A DNA stretch of 36,428 bases from Lactococcus cremoris subsp. cremoris NBRC 100676 (GCF_001591705.1 NZ_BCVK01000022.1:1-36428), one strand, 5' to 3'. Positions 19,033 to 26,950 are shown, numbered from the stretch's first letter. Notes: generated from the sequence alone by a model not told the origin. Program-made: numbers and translations.

Positions 19033-19620
19033 TTATTTACTTTCTTCAATCATTTTTACTACTTCTTGTGTTGAACGCACTCGTCCAAGTCTAGTGAAAA
19101 TTCCGTCCACAATTCCCTTGTGCAAACTTCCATTAAAATCAGTCATTGCATCTTCTACGGCAATCACTTGATAGCCATGTTGGAAAGCTTCACGAGCCGT
19201 TGTATCACAACCAATCGTTGTAGCAATTCCGCTCAGAACAATTTCTTCAATTCCACGGCGGCGCAATTGGACATCTAAATCTGTTCCATAAAAGGCCCCC
19301 CAGTTGTGTTTAGCAACATGGATAACATTGTCATAGTCTTTATCGTAAGCTTCTGGCATGACAAAATCAGAGAAGTCCGCTGGTATTTGCCCATGTGCAA
19401 GAGGGGGATTATCCGTTTTTGGTTTTAGAGCTTCTTCACCATAATTTTTAACATGAACAAAAACAATCAAAGCTTCTGTATTTTTTAAACTTGTTACGAG
19501 CTCTTTATTTTTGGCCAACACATCTTGTGCAGAATAAGGAGCAAAACCTTCACGACCAGCAATTCCTTTTTGCAAATCGATGATGACTAATGCTGTTTTA
19601 TTTAAATTCAAAGTTTTCAT
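19033..19620 (-). CDS. Isochorismatase-family cysteine hydrolase
   Basis: A 195-residue cytoplasmic hydrolase of the isochorismatase/nicotinamidase superfamily. The catalytic triad is visible: Asp15 in ALVIIDLQKG, Lys in HVAKHNWGAF, and Cys in ATTIGCDTTAR. The cis-peptide-type segment SGIATTIGC is also present. Substrate cannot be assigned; the metal-binding residues of true nicotinamidases (Asp-x-His-x-His) are not evident. A TTG at 19635 would extend it by five residues, but the ATG at 19620 follows a purine-rich GAAGAAGAA stretch. It starts 18 bases after the rnr stop and is likely co-transcribed with it. Confidence 0.85.
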   Translation of the reverse strand: MKTLNLNKTALVIIDLQKGIAGREGFAPYSAQDVLAKNKELVTSLKNTEALIVFVHVKNYGEEALKPKTDNPPLAHGQIPADFSDFVMPEAYDKDYDNVIHVAKHNWGAFYGTDLDVQLRRRGIEEIVLSGIATTIGCDTTAREAFQHGYQVIAVEDAMTDFNGSLHKGIVDGIFTRLGRVRSTQEVVKMIEESK

Positions 19621-19638
19621 TTCTTCTTCTTTCAAAAT

Positions 19639-22092
19639 TTAAGGTCTTTTGTGTGCTTTTTTTATTCCATCAGTAAATTTTTTGCCATTCTCTTTTTTGT
19701 CAGTAAATTTACCTTTGGCAGCTTTGCTATAAAAAGGTTTTTTGTCTGAATTTTTCTTTTTCTTATCAAATTCAGGTTTTTCATCAGTACTTCTACCCTC
19801 TTTTGATTTACTGCCAGCTTTACCAGCAGCTTTTGGTGCGACAGATTTAACTTTAAGGGATTGATTTGATTTTTTGCGACCTTTAGATTCAGGCTTTTTC
19901 TTAGCTTTAGCCGATTTATCAATCAAATCTAATTCTGATGGAAGGTACTCAAAGTCAATTTCGCCTGTCATCTTATCCGCTTTGACGACTTTGATTTTAA
20001 TTGGTTGACCAATTTTAAAAGTCAATCCTGTTCTTTCACCAATCAAAGCTAACATTCGCTCATGATAAGTGAAATAATCACCCTTCAACGTTGAAATATG
20101 AACTAATCCTTCGATTGTATTTTCAAGTTCAATAAACATACCAAAACGAGTGACTGAAGCAATAATTCCTTCAAACTCTTCGTCCACATGTTCTTCCATG
20201 AACTCGGCTTTTTTCATTTTTTCAACTTCACGTTCAGCATCAACCGCTCGACGTTCGCGATGACTAGAGTGCTCCGCAATTTCTGGGATTTTTTCTTCCC
20301 ATTTTTGTAAAAGATTTGCTGGAATTTTACCCGCACCAATTTCACGAATCAAACGATGAACCAACAAATCAGGATAACGACGAATAGGTGAGGTAAAGTG
20401 AGTATAATTTTCGGCAGCTAAACCAAAGTGACCCTCATTATTTTCTGAATAACGAGCTTGTTGCATACTACGCAATAGCATTGTTGACAAGACCATTTCA
20501 CCAGGTTGCCCCTTGATTTTTTTCATGAAGGCTTGTAAAACTTTTTGATCAATTCCGTTTGAGGTTCCTTCAATTTGCATTCCAAAAGTTGCTGCAAAAT
20601 CAATAAATCTTTGTAATCTATCTGCTTTTGGTTGCTCGTGAATCCGATAAATAAATGGCAAGCCATGTGCTTCAAAATGAGTGGCCACCGTTTCATTGGC
20701 TTCGAGCATGAATGATTCAATCATTCGTTCAGCAATGCCACGACTGCGTTTTCTAATTTCAATAGGTAAGCCTTTTTCATTTACAATGATTTTTGCCTCT
20801 ACCGTGTCGAAATCAATGGCTCCACGTTGTTTACGCATCGCTTCTAAAATATGATGGATTTCAACCATGATTTTCACAGAATCAGCAATTTTAGCATACT
20901 TTTCAAGCGTGTCTTTAGCTCCTGCAATCATTTGATTGACCGCATCATAAGTCATTCTTTCAGTTGTCTTAATAATTGATTGTGAAATTTGATAATTAAC
21001 CACTCGACCTTCTGGGCTAATTTCCATCACACAGGATTGAGTCAAGCGATTCAAACGTGGGTTCAATGAACAAATCCCATTTGATAAACGCTCTGGCAAC
21101 ATTGGTACCACTCTGTCAGTAACATAGACCGATGTTCCACGTTCGTAAGCTTCTTTATCTAAAGGTGAATTTTCCGTTACGTAGTGGGAAACATCCGCAA
21201 TATGAACACCTAATTCATAATTTCCATTTCCTAAACGTTTGGCATGGACAGCATCATCAAGGTCTTTGGCATCAGCTCCGTCAATTGTGAACGTAATTTC
21301 ATTACGATAATCAACTCGACCCGCAATTTCACTTTCTGGCACTTCTTCTGGCACTGAATCAGCTTGATCCAAAACTTCTTTTGGAAACTCTGATACAATA
21401 TCCATTGAAGTCAAAACTTCTAACACATCTATCCCTTGGTCATTTGCCTGTCCAATAATTTCCGTTACCAGTCCTTGCATGGTTTGAGGAAATTCTTTAT
21501 CAGGATAATGTGTGATTTCTACACGAACAATTGCCTTATTTTCTGGTTTGAGTCCTTCATCACCCAGATATACCCGATAAGGGATTTTTTTATTTCTAGA
21601 TTTAACGAAACCAATCAGTCCAGTTTGCTCTTTTTCTTCATCATTTAAAGCAACAAAAGTTCCAACGACTTGATGAAGCTCATGACGGATAATTTCAACA
21701 ACATGCCCCTCGGCAGCCGTTCCTTTTAGGGAGTTGGCATTCTTATCAATCTCAATAAAAACCTCATCTCCATCAAGTGCAAAACCTGTTTGCCCGCGTC
21801 CAATAAAGACGTCTGGTTCGTCAGCATCAATACTTACAAAACCAAATCCAGCCGCATTTGCTCGGAAAATCCCGCTGATAACTACTTTTGCTTCCTCTTG
21901 TTCTGCTAATTCTACTTTCCCTTTAGCAGTAAAATGAAGCAAGTGTTCAGCTTCTAGTGAAGCCAAAGTTTTAACAAAAACTTTGTAATCTTTGGCCTTA
22001 TTCATATGTAAAGCAACTGACAATTCTTCCACTGACAGAGCTTTTTTTGAACTATTCTCAAGATAGTCCATAATTACTTCTCTAATACTCAT
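19639..22092 (-). CDS. rnr: Ribonuclease R (RNB family 3'-5' exoribonuclease)
   Basis: Processive exoribonuclease that degrades structured RNA. The 817 residues match RNase R. Order: an N-terminal helix-turn-helix-like region (about 1-65), two cold-shock OB domains (about 70-220), the RNB catalytic domain with DGADAKDLDDAVHAKRL around 265-281 holding the Asp cluster, and an S1 domain (about 625-705, EFEGIIASVTRFGMFIELE). A Lys-rich, low-complexity tail of about 100 residues follows. The tail twice encodes KFTD, once from an exact TTTACTGACA copy. A frame to 22137 exists, but the ATG at 22092 gives the family N-terminus MSIREVIMDYL. secG lies upstream with its own terminator. Confidence 0.95.
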   Translation of the reverse strand: MSIREVIMDYLENSSKKALSVEELSVALHMNKAKDYKVFVKTLASLEAEHLLHFTAKGKVELAEQEEAKVVISGIFRANAAGFGFVSIDADEPDVFIGRGQTGFALDGDEVFIEIDKNANSLKGTAAEGHVVEIIRHELHQVVGTFVALNDEEKEQTGLIGFVKSRNKKIPYRVYLGDEGLKPENKAIVRVEITHYPDKEFPQTMQGLVTEIIGQANDQGIDVLEVLTSMDIVSEFPKEVLDQADSVPEEVPESEIAGRVDYRNEITFTIDGADAKDLDDAVHAKRLGNGNYELGVHIADVSHYVTENSPLDKEAYERGTSVYVTDRVVPMLPERLSNGICSLNPRLNRLTQSCVMEISPEGRVVNYQISQSIIKTTERMTYDAVNQMIAGAKDTLEKYAKIADSVKIMVEIHHILEAMRKQRGAIDFDTVEAKIIVNEKGLPIEIRKRSRGIAERMIESFMLEANETVATHFEAHGLPFIYRIHEQPKADRLQRFIDFAATFGMQIEGTSNGIDQKVLQAFMKKIKGQPGEMVLSTMLLRSMQQARYSENNEGHFGLAAENYTHFTSPIRRYPDLLVHRLIREIGAGKIPANLLQKWEEKIPEIAEHSSHRERRAVDAEREVEKMKKAEFMEEHVDEEFEGIIASVTRFGMFIELENTIEGLVHISTLKGDYFTYHERMLALIGERTGLTFKIGQPIKIKVVKADKMTGEIDFEYLPSELDLIDKSAKAKKKPESKGRKKSNQSLKVKSVAPKAAGKAGSKSKEGRSTDEKPEFDKKKKNSDKKPFYSKAAKGKFTDKKENGKKFTDGIKKAHKRP

Positions 22093-22151
22093 TTTTATTC
22101 TCTCAAGTAAGCTTCCTTGACCACAAAAATCGGACAAGAAGCCCCTTTCTT

Positions 22152-22157
22152 ATTATA
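22152..22157 (-). promoter_or_regulatory. Candidate rnr -10 box
   Basis: TATAAT on the minus strand, with a poor -35 (TCGAGC, 16-base spacer). The -35 lies inside the 15-mer shared with the ABC transporter region. The predicted leader of about 50 nt can form a stem, GCTTCTTG with CAAGGAAGC (one bulge). Confidence 0.5.
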
Positions 22158-22169
22158 ATATTTTTAAAT

Positions 22170-22184
22170 ATTGGCTCGATTTTT
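22170..22184. repeat. Exact 15-mer shared with 25829-25843, copy 1
   Basis: ATTGGCTCGATTTTT occurs here, at the -35 side of the rnr promoter, and at 25829-25843 upstream of the amino acid permease gene, in the same orientation. It may be an operator; no regulator is known. Confidence 0.5.
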
Positions 22185-22196
22185 AGCTAATATTCT

Positions 22197-22264
22197 AATG
22201 ATTATCAGTGGTATTAATCATTTTATCAGACCCAGTTGGCTGATAGAATCAATTCTACCACTGA
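22197..22264 (-). promoter_or_regulatory. Complex nested dyad upstream of rnr, possible pseudoknot
   Basis: Three interlocking pairings are visible. Outer: TCAGTGGTA (22205-22213) with TACCACTGA (22256-22264). Inner: TATCAG (22224-22229) with CTGATA (22240-22245). Alternative: AATGATTA (22197-22204) with TAATCATT (22215-22222), which places the outer arm in its loop. The segment lies between the secG terminator and the rnr -10. Whether it acts as DNA operator or RNA is not known. Confidence 0.5.
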
Positions 22265-22304
22265 CAATTGCGACATTGAAACATTTAACACAATTTTAAA
22301 AAAT

Positions 22305-22328
22305 AAAATACGGACTGTTTTCAGCCCG
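22305..22328 (-). terminator. Terminator after secG
   Basis: Minus strand: CGGGCTG-aaaa-CAGTCCG (one G-U pair), followed by TATTTTATTTTTT, five bases after the secG stop. Confidence 0.8.
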
Positions 22329-22333
22329 CAATT

Positions 22334-22582
22334 TTAACGTGTTGATAAAACAACAAGAGCAAATCCAATGACTAGCCATAAACCAATCATGATTGCTGTA
22401 AAACGCTGCATCACAGCTTCAAAACCGCGCGCTTTACGACGTTCGAACAATTCACCCGTTCCACCAGAAAAAGCATCTGCCGCTCCATCTTGTTTTGAAG
22501 GTTGCATGAAAATCGCTATAATAATAAATGCTGAAACAACAAGCATTGCAACAAGCAAAATGTCATAAATTACTTTTTCCAT
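22334..22582 (-). CDS. secG: Preprotein translocase subunit SecG
   Basis: A small membrane subunit of the SecYEG channel. The 82 residues contain two spans (about 5-27 and 60-80), with the family-typical MQPSKQDGAADAFSGGTGELF segment between them. There is no good ribosome site close to the ATG. A GGAG lies 33 bases upstream, separated by a hairpin. secG and rnr are frequent neighbours in lactobacillales, which supports both calls. Confidence 0.93.
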   Translation of the reverse strand: MEKVIYDILLVAMLVVSAFIIIAIFMQPSKQDGAADAFSGGTGELFERRKARGFEAVMQRFTAIMIGLWLVIGFALVVLSTR

Positions 22583-22597
22583 AGTCTTATAAATTAT

Positions 22598-22614
22598 TTA
22601 GGCGATGAGCCTAA
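22598..22614 (-). promoter_or_regulatory. Hairpin between Shine-Dalgarno and start of secG
   Basis: TTAGGC-tcatc-GCCTAA on the minus strand, directly after GGAG and 15 bases before the ATG. Folding would shorten the effective distance from GGAG to ATG from 33 to about 16 bases. Confidence 0.45.
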
Positions 22615-22642
22615 TCTCCTTTTTCAAAATTGCGTTACTTAC

Positions 22643-22671
22643 AGTTTACCATATTTTCTATTAAATGTCAT
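22643..22671 (-). promoter_or_regulatory. Candidate secG promoter
   Basis: Minus strand: -35 ATGACA (22666-22671), a 17-base spacer and -10 TAAACT (22643-22648). The leader would be about 54 nt. Confidence 0.55.
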
Positions 22672-22686
22672 TCCGAATCCTTTTAC

Positions 22687-22719
22687 AAAAAATTACTGAC
22701 TTCTTTGTCAGTAATTTTT
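22687..22719 (-). terminator. trxB terminator built on the TTACTGAC repeat
   Basis: AAAAATTACTGAC-ttcttt-GTCAGTAATTTTT, a 13-bp perfect stem with a T-run on the minus strand, a few bases after the trxB stop. Confidence 0.88.
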
Positions 22720-22722
22720 ATT

Positions 22723-23649
22723 TTATCCAAGTTCAACAACAAACTTATAAGCTTCTTGAGCTGCTTGAGCACCATCACCAACTGCTGTTGTGATTTGACG
22801 GAAATCCTTTTGACGAACATCTCCTACGGCAAAGATACCAGGGATACTTGTCCTCATGTGGTCGTCAGTAATAATCCAACCTGCTCCGTCAGTAATTCCA
22901 AGATCGCTCACAAATTCAGCTACTGGATCAAGTCCTACATAAATGAATATTCCACCAAAAGCTTTTTCAGTTACTTCACCTGTTTTAACATTTTTATAAA
23001 CAACAGATTGAATTTTTTTATCATCTCCTTTGATTTCCATCGGAACAGAATCCCAAATAAAGTTGATTTTTTCTTCTTTAAAAGCTCTTTGTTGAATAAT
23101 TTCTTGTGCACGTAATTTATCACGACGATGCATAATTGTCACTGATTGACCAAAACGAGTCAAATAGAGTGCTTCTTCAACAGCCGAATCCCCACCACCA
23201 ATGACTAAGATTTCTTGGTTTCTAAAGAATGCACCATCACAAACGGCACAATAAGAAACTCCACGAGCTCCATATTCTTCTTCTCCAGGAATTTCTAGCT
23301 TACGGTGATTAGCTCCAGTCGCGATAATGATTGATTTTGTGATGAACTCATCATCTTCGGTGATAATTTTTTTATAATCACCATGATCTTCAATGCCAGT
23401 CACAAAACCATAAGCATTTTCAACTCCCAACCCTTCCAAAGGTTCAGCCATTTTCATTGAAAGTTCAGGTCCCATGATTGTTTCATAACCAGGATAGTTT
23501 TCAATCTCTGCTGTATTATTCATTTGACCACCAGGAACACCACGCTCTAAAAGCAAAGTTTTCATTTCAGAACGAGCAGTATACATCGCTGCAGTCATTC
23601 CCGCAGGGCCTGAACCAATGATGACAACATCATATTTCTTTTCTGTCAT
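22723..23649 (-). CDS. trxB: Thioredoxin reductase
   Basis: NADPH-dependent flavoenzyme that reduces thioredoxin. The 308-residue protein has the FAD motif GSGPAGM (12-18), the redox-active pair CAVC at 134-137, the NADPH motif GGGDSAVEEAL and the C-terminal FAD motif GIFAVGDVRQKDFRQITTA. The start follows GGG at eight bases. It has its own promoter (23772-23799) and a leader hairpin. The nearby DUF4059 and amino acid ABC genes end just upstream, an arrangement also common in streptococci. Confidence 0.95.
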   Translation of the reverse strand: MTEKKYDVVIIGSGPAGMTAAMYTARSEMKTLLLERGVPGGQMNNTAEIENYPGYETIMGPELSMKMAEPLEGLGVENAYGFVTGIEDHGDYKKIITEDDEFITKSIIIATGANHRKLEIPGEEEYGARGVSYCAVCDGAFFRNQEILVIGGGDSAVEEALYLTRFGQSVTIMHRRDKLRAQEIIQQRAFKEEKINFIWDSVPMEIKGDDKKIQSVVYKNVKTGEVTEKAFGGIFIYVGLDPVAEFVSDLGITDGAGWIITDDHMRTSIPGIFAVGDVRQKDFRQITTAVGDGAQAAQEAYKFVVELG

Positions 23650-23698
23650 TTTTTAATCCCTTTTCTAAGAGCCTAAGAACTTCCCTTAAATTTATAAA

Positions 23699-23726
23699 CT
23701 CAAGCTAGCTTTTAAGCAAACTTGAG
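23699..23726 (-). promoter_or_regulatory. Leader hairpin of trxB
   Basis: CTCAAG (23699-23704) pairs with CTTGAG (23721-23726), with GCT/AGC inside. It lies between the predicted start near 23765 and the ATG. There is no U-run, so its role is unclear. Confidence 0.35.
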
Positions 23727-23771
23727 CTCTTCATTTATTAGATCTAAAAACTCTTTTTTCTAATATCTAAA

Positions 23772-23799
23772 ATCTTATAGCCTTATTTTACATTGTCAA
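23772..23799 (-). promoter_or_regulatory. trxB promoter
   Basis: Minus strand: perfect -35 TTGACA (23794-23799), a 16-base spacer and -10 TAAGAT (23772-23777). It gives a leader of about 115 nt. Confidence 0.65.
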
Positions 23800-23846
23800 A
23801 CGATTTTTTTCCATTAATTAGATTTATTTAAAAAAATAAATTAAAT

Positions 23847-24074
23847 TCATAGGCCCCGAATTTTTAAAATTACAAGAACGCCTAAAACGGCAAAACTCAA
23901 AATTGGTGTTGTTAATATCCCAACCAAAATCAAATCAAAAATTCTATTTCTTCTTTCAGCCCATGGTTTTTTTGTATTTCTCACTAGGTAAGTAAAAGCA
24001 TAAAACCCACCCACCAATAAAACAAAGATGGCTGAAATTAGTAAACCTTTTAGATAAAACTGTAAAATCATCAT
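23847..24074 (-). CDS. Small membrane protein, DUF4059 type
   Basis: A 75-residue protein with two hydrophobic spans (about 8-30 and 48-70) joined by a basic loop (RNTKKPWAERRNR). It resembles DUF4059 proteins, which in streptococci also sit between an amino acid ABC transporter and trxB. It starts one base after the ATPase stop, so it is translated with the transporter operon. A role as an accessory subunit is inferred from position only. Confidence 0.75.
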   Translation of the reverse strand: MMILQFYLKGLLISAIFVLLVGGFYAFTYLVRNTKKPWAERRNRIFDLILVGILTTPILSFAVLGVLVILKIRGL

Positions 24075-24075
24075 T

Positions 24076-24828
24076 TTAGTTATTGACCTCTAAATTCTTG
24101 ACATGCCGTGATAAAAACTCTCGTGTACGAGGATTCTTCGGTGAGTAAAATACTTCTTTAGGACTTCCTGCTTCTATAATTTTTCCTTGCTCAAGGAAAA
24201 GTACTTTTGTCGCCACATTATAAACAAAGTCCATTTCATGGCTGACAAGAACCATTGTTTGTTTATTTTTGGCGGCATTAAGAATTACTTCTTGAACCTC
24301 GCCAACTAATTCAGGATCAAGTGCCGATGTTGGTTCATCCAAAAGCAAGAGCTTTGGTTCCATCGCTAAAGCTCGAGCAATTCCAACCCTTTGTTTTTGA
24401 CCCCCGGATAAGAATTTAGGATAGTAATCTTTACGGTCTGTCAAACCTACCTTAGCCAATTCGGCGTCAGCAATTACTGTCGCCTCTGCTTTAGATAATT
24501 TTTTGACCTGAATCAAACCTTCCATCACATTTTCAAGAGCCGTCCGTCTCTCAAAAAGATTGAATTGTTGAAAGACCATTCCGGTTTTACGGCGCAATTC
24601 AAGCACTTCTTGTTTAGTGATTGTAGAGTAATCAATCTTTAAATCATCAATTTCAATCTGACCACTATCAGGTCTTTCTAAATCATTTAATCCTCTTAAA
24701 AAAGTTGATTTACCTGCACCAGAAGCACCGATGAGTGCAACGACATCTCCTTCTTCAATGTCCAAACTTATATTTTCAAGAACTTGATTGCCAGAAAATG
24801 TTTTACTTATATTTGTAATTTTAATCAT
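24076..24828 (-). CDS. Amino acid ABC transporter, ATP-binding protein
   Basis: A 250-residue ATPase of the polar amino acid (GlnQ/HisP) group. Walker A GASGAGKST is at 34-42, the Q-loop FQQFNLF near 86-92, the signature LSGGQKQR at 140-147, Walker B LLLLDEP at 160-166 and the switch His near 197 (VSHEMDF). GGAGG lies six bases before the ATG. It is third in the operon: binding protein, permease, ATPase, DUF4059. Confidence 0.93.
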   Translation of the reverse strand: MIKITNISKTFSGNQVLENISLDIEEGDVVALIGASGAGKSTFLRGLNDLERPDSGQIEIDDLKIDYSTITKQEVLELRRKTGMVFQQFNLFERRTALENVMEGLIQVKKLSKAEATVIADAELAKVGLTDRKDYYPKFLSGGQKQRVGIARALAMEPKLLLLDEPTSALDPELVGEVQEVILNAAKNKQTMVLVSHEMDFVYNVATKVLFLEQGKIIEAGSPKEVFYSPKNPRTREFLSRHVKNLEVNN

Positions 24829-24839
24829 CAGAGCCCTCC

Positions 24840-25727
24840 TTATGCTTGGTCAAACGGATTTTTACTCAAAGAAATTTGAGCACGATTTTTACGTTTATCA
24901 TTTGGCATTCTGACGTCCAACTTGCGCTCTAATGCTCTAATCAAAATTTCAAAAATGATACAGATTGGCCAATAAACCAAGGCTAAGGCCAAATAAGTTT
25001 CAAACAGTCGGAAAGTTGAGCCACCAATAATTTGAGCCCGAGCCGTCATTTCTACCACACCCGCAACGAAAGCGAGTGAAGTAGATTTCAAAAGACCAAT
25101 CAGAGCATTTCCTAACGGAGCTGTCGCAACTGTTGCCGCTTCTGACAAAGTGACACGCATAAAGACTTGGAAATTCGTCATTCCAAGTGATTTAGCCGCT
25201 TCAATTTGTCCTTTATCTACCGATTGGATCGCTGCTCGAATAGTTTCTGAATTATAAGCCCCTTCATTAAGGGCAAAGGCCACAATTACAAAAAGCATTG
25301 CCGGAATCGTGTTCACATTATAATTCGTTCCATAGTTCATATTGATTGCTTTTAAAATCAGTGGAATCCCTGTATAAGAAAGATATAATTGCACCAAAAT
25401 TGGCGTTCCACGAATAAAGCTGACAAATAAAGCACGAAGTTGATTTAAAATAGGAATTTTATTGATACGAACTAAGGCAAGAATAAGTCCCAAAAGCAAA
25501 CCAAAAATCATGGCAATGATTGTCATTTCAAGTGAAGATGGAATCATTTTAATAATTGGTACAAAGGCGTCCACAAAGGCTGACCAACTGAAAATCTTTG
25601 TGAAAAACATTGTCCAAAAGTCATGAAAGTTGTACTGACCTTTAATTAAGAGAAATGGAAGAGCTGGCAAAATGATAAGTGCCAAAAGTAAGGCAATTCC
25701 AAGAATTATTTTTTTGTTTTTTTTCAT
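24840..25727 (-). CDS. Amino acid ABC transporter, permease
   Basis: A 295-residue inner-membrane permease of the HisMQ type. It has about six hydrophobic spans; the first (about 7-28) may act as a signal anchor. The EAA loop that contacts the ATPase is clear: EAAKSLGMTNFQVFMRVTLSEA near 182-203. The ATG has a poor ribosome site (AGAAAA). It is preceded by 268 bases containing two ACTGACA-type hairpins and a possible TATAAT at 25865-25870, so it may be partly uncoupled from the binding-protein gene. Eleven bases separate it from the ATPase gene. Confidence 0.92.
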   Translation of the reverse strand: MKKNKKIILGIALLLALIILPALPFLLIKGQYNFHDFWTMFFTKIFSWSAFVDAFVPIIKMIPSSLEMTIIAMIFGLLLGLILALVRINKIPILNQLRALFVSFIRGTPILVQLYLSYTGIPLILKAINMNYGTNYNVNTIPAMLFVIVAFALNEGAYNSETIRAAIQSVDKGQIEAAKSLGMTNFQVFMRVTLSEAATVATAPLGNALIGLLKSTSLAFVAGVVEMTARAQIIGGSTFRLFETYLALALVYWPICIIFEILIRALERKLDVRMPNDKRKNRAQISLSKNPFDQA

Positions 25728-25751
25728 ATTATTTTAATTTTCTAATAGGCA

Positions 25752-25782
25752 AAACTCTGTCAGTAAAAAAGTGACAGAGTTT
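25752..25782 (-). repeat. ACTGACA-type hairpin before the permease gene
   Basis: AAACTCTGTCA (25752-25762) and TGACAGAGTTT (25772-25782), a perfect 11-bp stem with a 9-base loop, 24 bases upstream of the permease ATG. On the minus strand only four T residues follow, so termination would be leaky at most. It includes an exact TGTCAGTAAA at 25758-25767. Confidence 0.75.
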
Positions 25783-25828
25783 ATTAGGAATTTTTGAGCT
25801 TATCAGTTTAGCATCATGCTTTTTACTA

Positions 25829-25843
25829 ATTGGCTCGATTTTT
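25829..25843. repeat. Exact 15-mer shared with 22170-22184, copy 2
   Basis: ATTGGCTCGATTTTT in the gap between the binding-protein and permease genes; see the copy upstream of rnr. A small dyad, AGCATCATGCT, lies beside it at about 25810-25820. Confidence 0.5.
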
Positions 25844-25913
25844 TACCTTACCATCACTTCTACTATTATACAAAATTTTGGCCTTTTTTTCTCCTATTTT
25901 TTACGAATAGAGC

Positions 25914-25956
25914 TGTCAGTAAATTGATGAATTATAAAATATTTATTTTACTGACA
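25914..25956. repeat. Inverted pair of the TTTACTGACA repeat
   Basis: TGTCAGTAAA (25914-25923) and TTTACTGACA (25947-25956), exact 10-bp arms with a 23-base A/T-rich loop, 39 bases after the stop of the binding-protein gene. Confidence 0.85.
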
Positions 25957-25995
25957 AAATGAGCTAATTAAAATAGGATTTTTCGTCAGAACTGT

Positions 25996-26844
25996 CTATT
26001 TAAACATCTCAGCTTTTGGGACGAAATCTCCACCAAGATATTTCTTAGAAATCTTAGCCAAGCTACCATCAGCTTGCATTTTAGCTAATACTCCATTCAC
26101 ATCTTTTTGAAGCTTTTGCCCTTCTTTATCTTTACCAAAAAGGAAATATTCATAACCGTCATGTTCAGCATCGCCAGTATCCATACTGATATCTTCAATT
26201 TTTAGATTATCAAATCCTTGTTCTTTAACAGCTGACTGTAAAGAAATTTTATCATAAAGCATGAAATCAATCTTACCTGATTCTACTTGTGTGAAACGAG
26301 TATTAATAGAAGTGGAATCTGCTGAGTAACTAATTTTAATTTGCTTATCTGGATTGGCTTTGTTCCAATCTTGAATTGATTTTGTATAATTTGAAGCTGG
26401 ATTACCAATTGTTGATTTTCCAGCCAAATCTGCCAAGGTTTTATAAGTTCCAGATTTCACAAGAACAGCGTTATTAGATTTGGAAAGTGGTGATGAGAAA
26501 TAGTATTTTTCAGCTCTGCTTTTTTCCCAACCAAAATCATTAGCACCCATTTGATATCGACCAGAATCAATCCCTGGCGCAATTCCAGAAAAGTCTGTGG
26601 CTTGAAATTTCACAGTGTATTGCGGCAATTTTTTGAAGACAGCACGAGCGACTTCAATATCATAACCAGTTAAATTTCCTTGACTATCTGAATAAGTAAA
26701 TGGTTTTGTTGCACCATCTGTCGCAATTACAATTGATGTTGTTTTATTATCTGACGTCTTTTTTGAACCTGAGGAGCATGCAACCAAAGTTCCAGCAGCG
26801 ATAAGTGAAAGAGCAGCAAATGTGACCTTTAGTGATGTTCTCAT
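25996..26844 (-). CDS. Amino acid ABC transporter, substrate-binding lipoprotein
   Basis: A 282-residue family 3 solute-binding protein anchored to the outer membrane face by lipid. The signal peptide ends in a lipobox, TLVAC, with the lipidated Cys at position 23, then a Ser/Lys linker. The domain has the usual TKPFTYSDSQGNLTGYDIEVARA start and the RYQMGANDFGWEKSRAEKYYFSSPL segment. The ligand is a polar amino acid or cystine-like compound; which one cannot be told. GGGG lies before the ATG, and a promoter is visible at 26876-26904. It is first in the operon. Confidence 0.92.
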   Translation of the reverse strand: MRTSLKVTFAALSLIAAGTLVACSSGSKKTSDNKTTSIVIATDGATKPFTYSDSQGNLTGYDIEVARAVFKKLPQYTVKFQATDFSGIAPGIDSGRYQMGANDFGWEKSRAEKYYFSSPLSKSNNAVLVKSGTYKTLADLAGKSTIGNPASNYTKSIQDWNKANPDKQIKISYSADSTSINTRFTQVESGKIDFMLYDKISLQSAVKEQGFDNLKIEDISMDTGDAEHDGYEYFLFGKDKEGQKLQKDVNGVLAKMQADGSLAKISKKYLGGDFVPKAEMFK

Positions 26845-26875
26845 AAAAGTTCCCCTTTAAAAATTTGATAGACCT

Positions 26876-26904
26876 ATCTTAACATGAACTTAACCAATTT
26901 GCCA
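26876..26904 (-). promoter_or_regulatory. Promoter of the amino acid ABC operon
   Basis: Minus strand: -35 TGGCAA (26899-26904), a 17-base spacer and extended -10 TGT-TAAGAT (26876-26884). It starts right after the upstream terminator's T-run. Confidence 0.6.
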
Positions 26905-26937
26905 TAAAAAAAACTTATAGCCACTTTTAGCTATAAG
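26905..26937 (-). terminator. Second tandem terminator after the NlpC/P60 gene
   Basis: CTTATAGC (26914-26921) and GCTATAAG (26930-26937), 8-bp perfect stem, followed on the minus strand by a long T-run (26905-26913). Confidence 0.85.
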
Positions 26938-26950
26938 AATAACAAATAAA

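Noticed and set aside
19662-19922. Second frame within the rnr tail
   Set aside because: It arises from the Lys-rich, low-complexity code of the RNase R C-terminus.
22630-23115. Plus-strand 161-residue open frame opposite trxB
   Set aside because: It starts in the secG promoter region and runs antisense to trxB; the composition is typical of a shadow frame.
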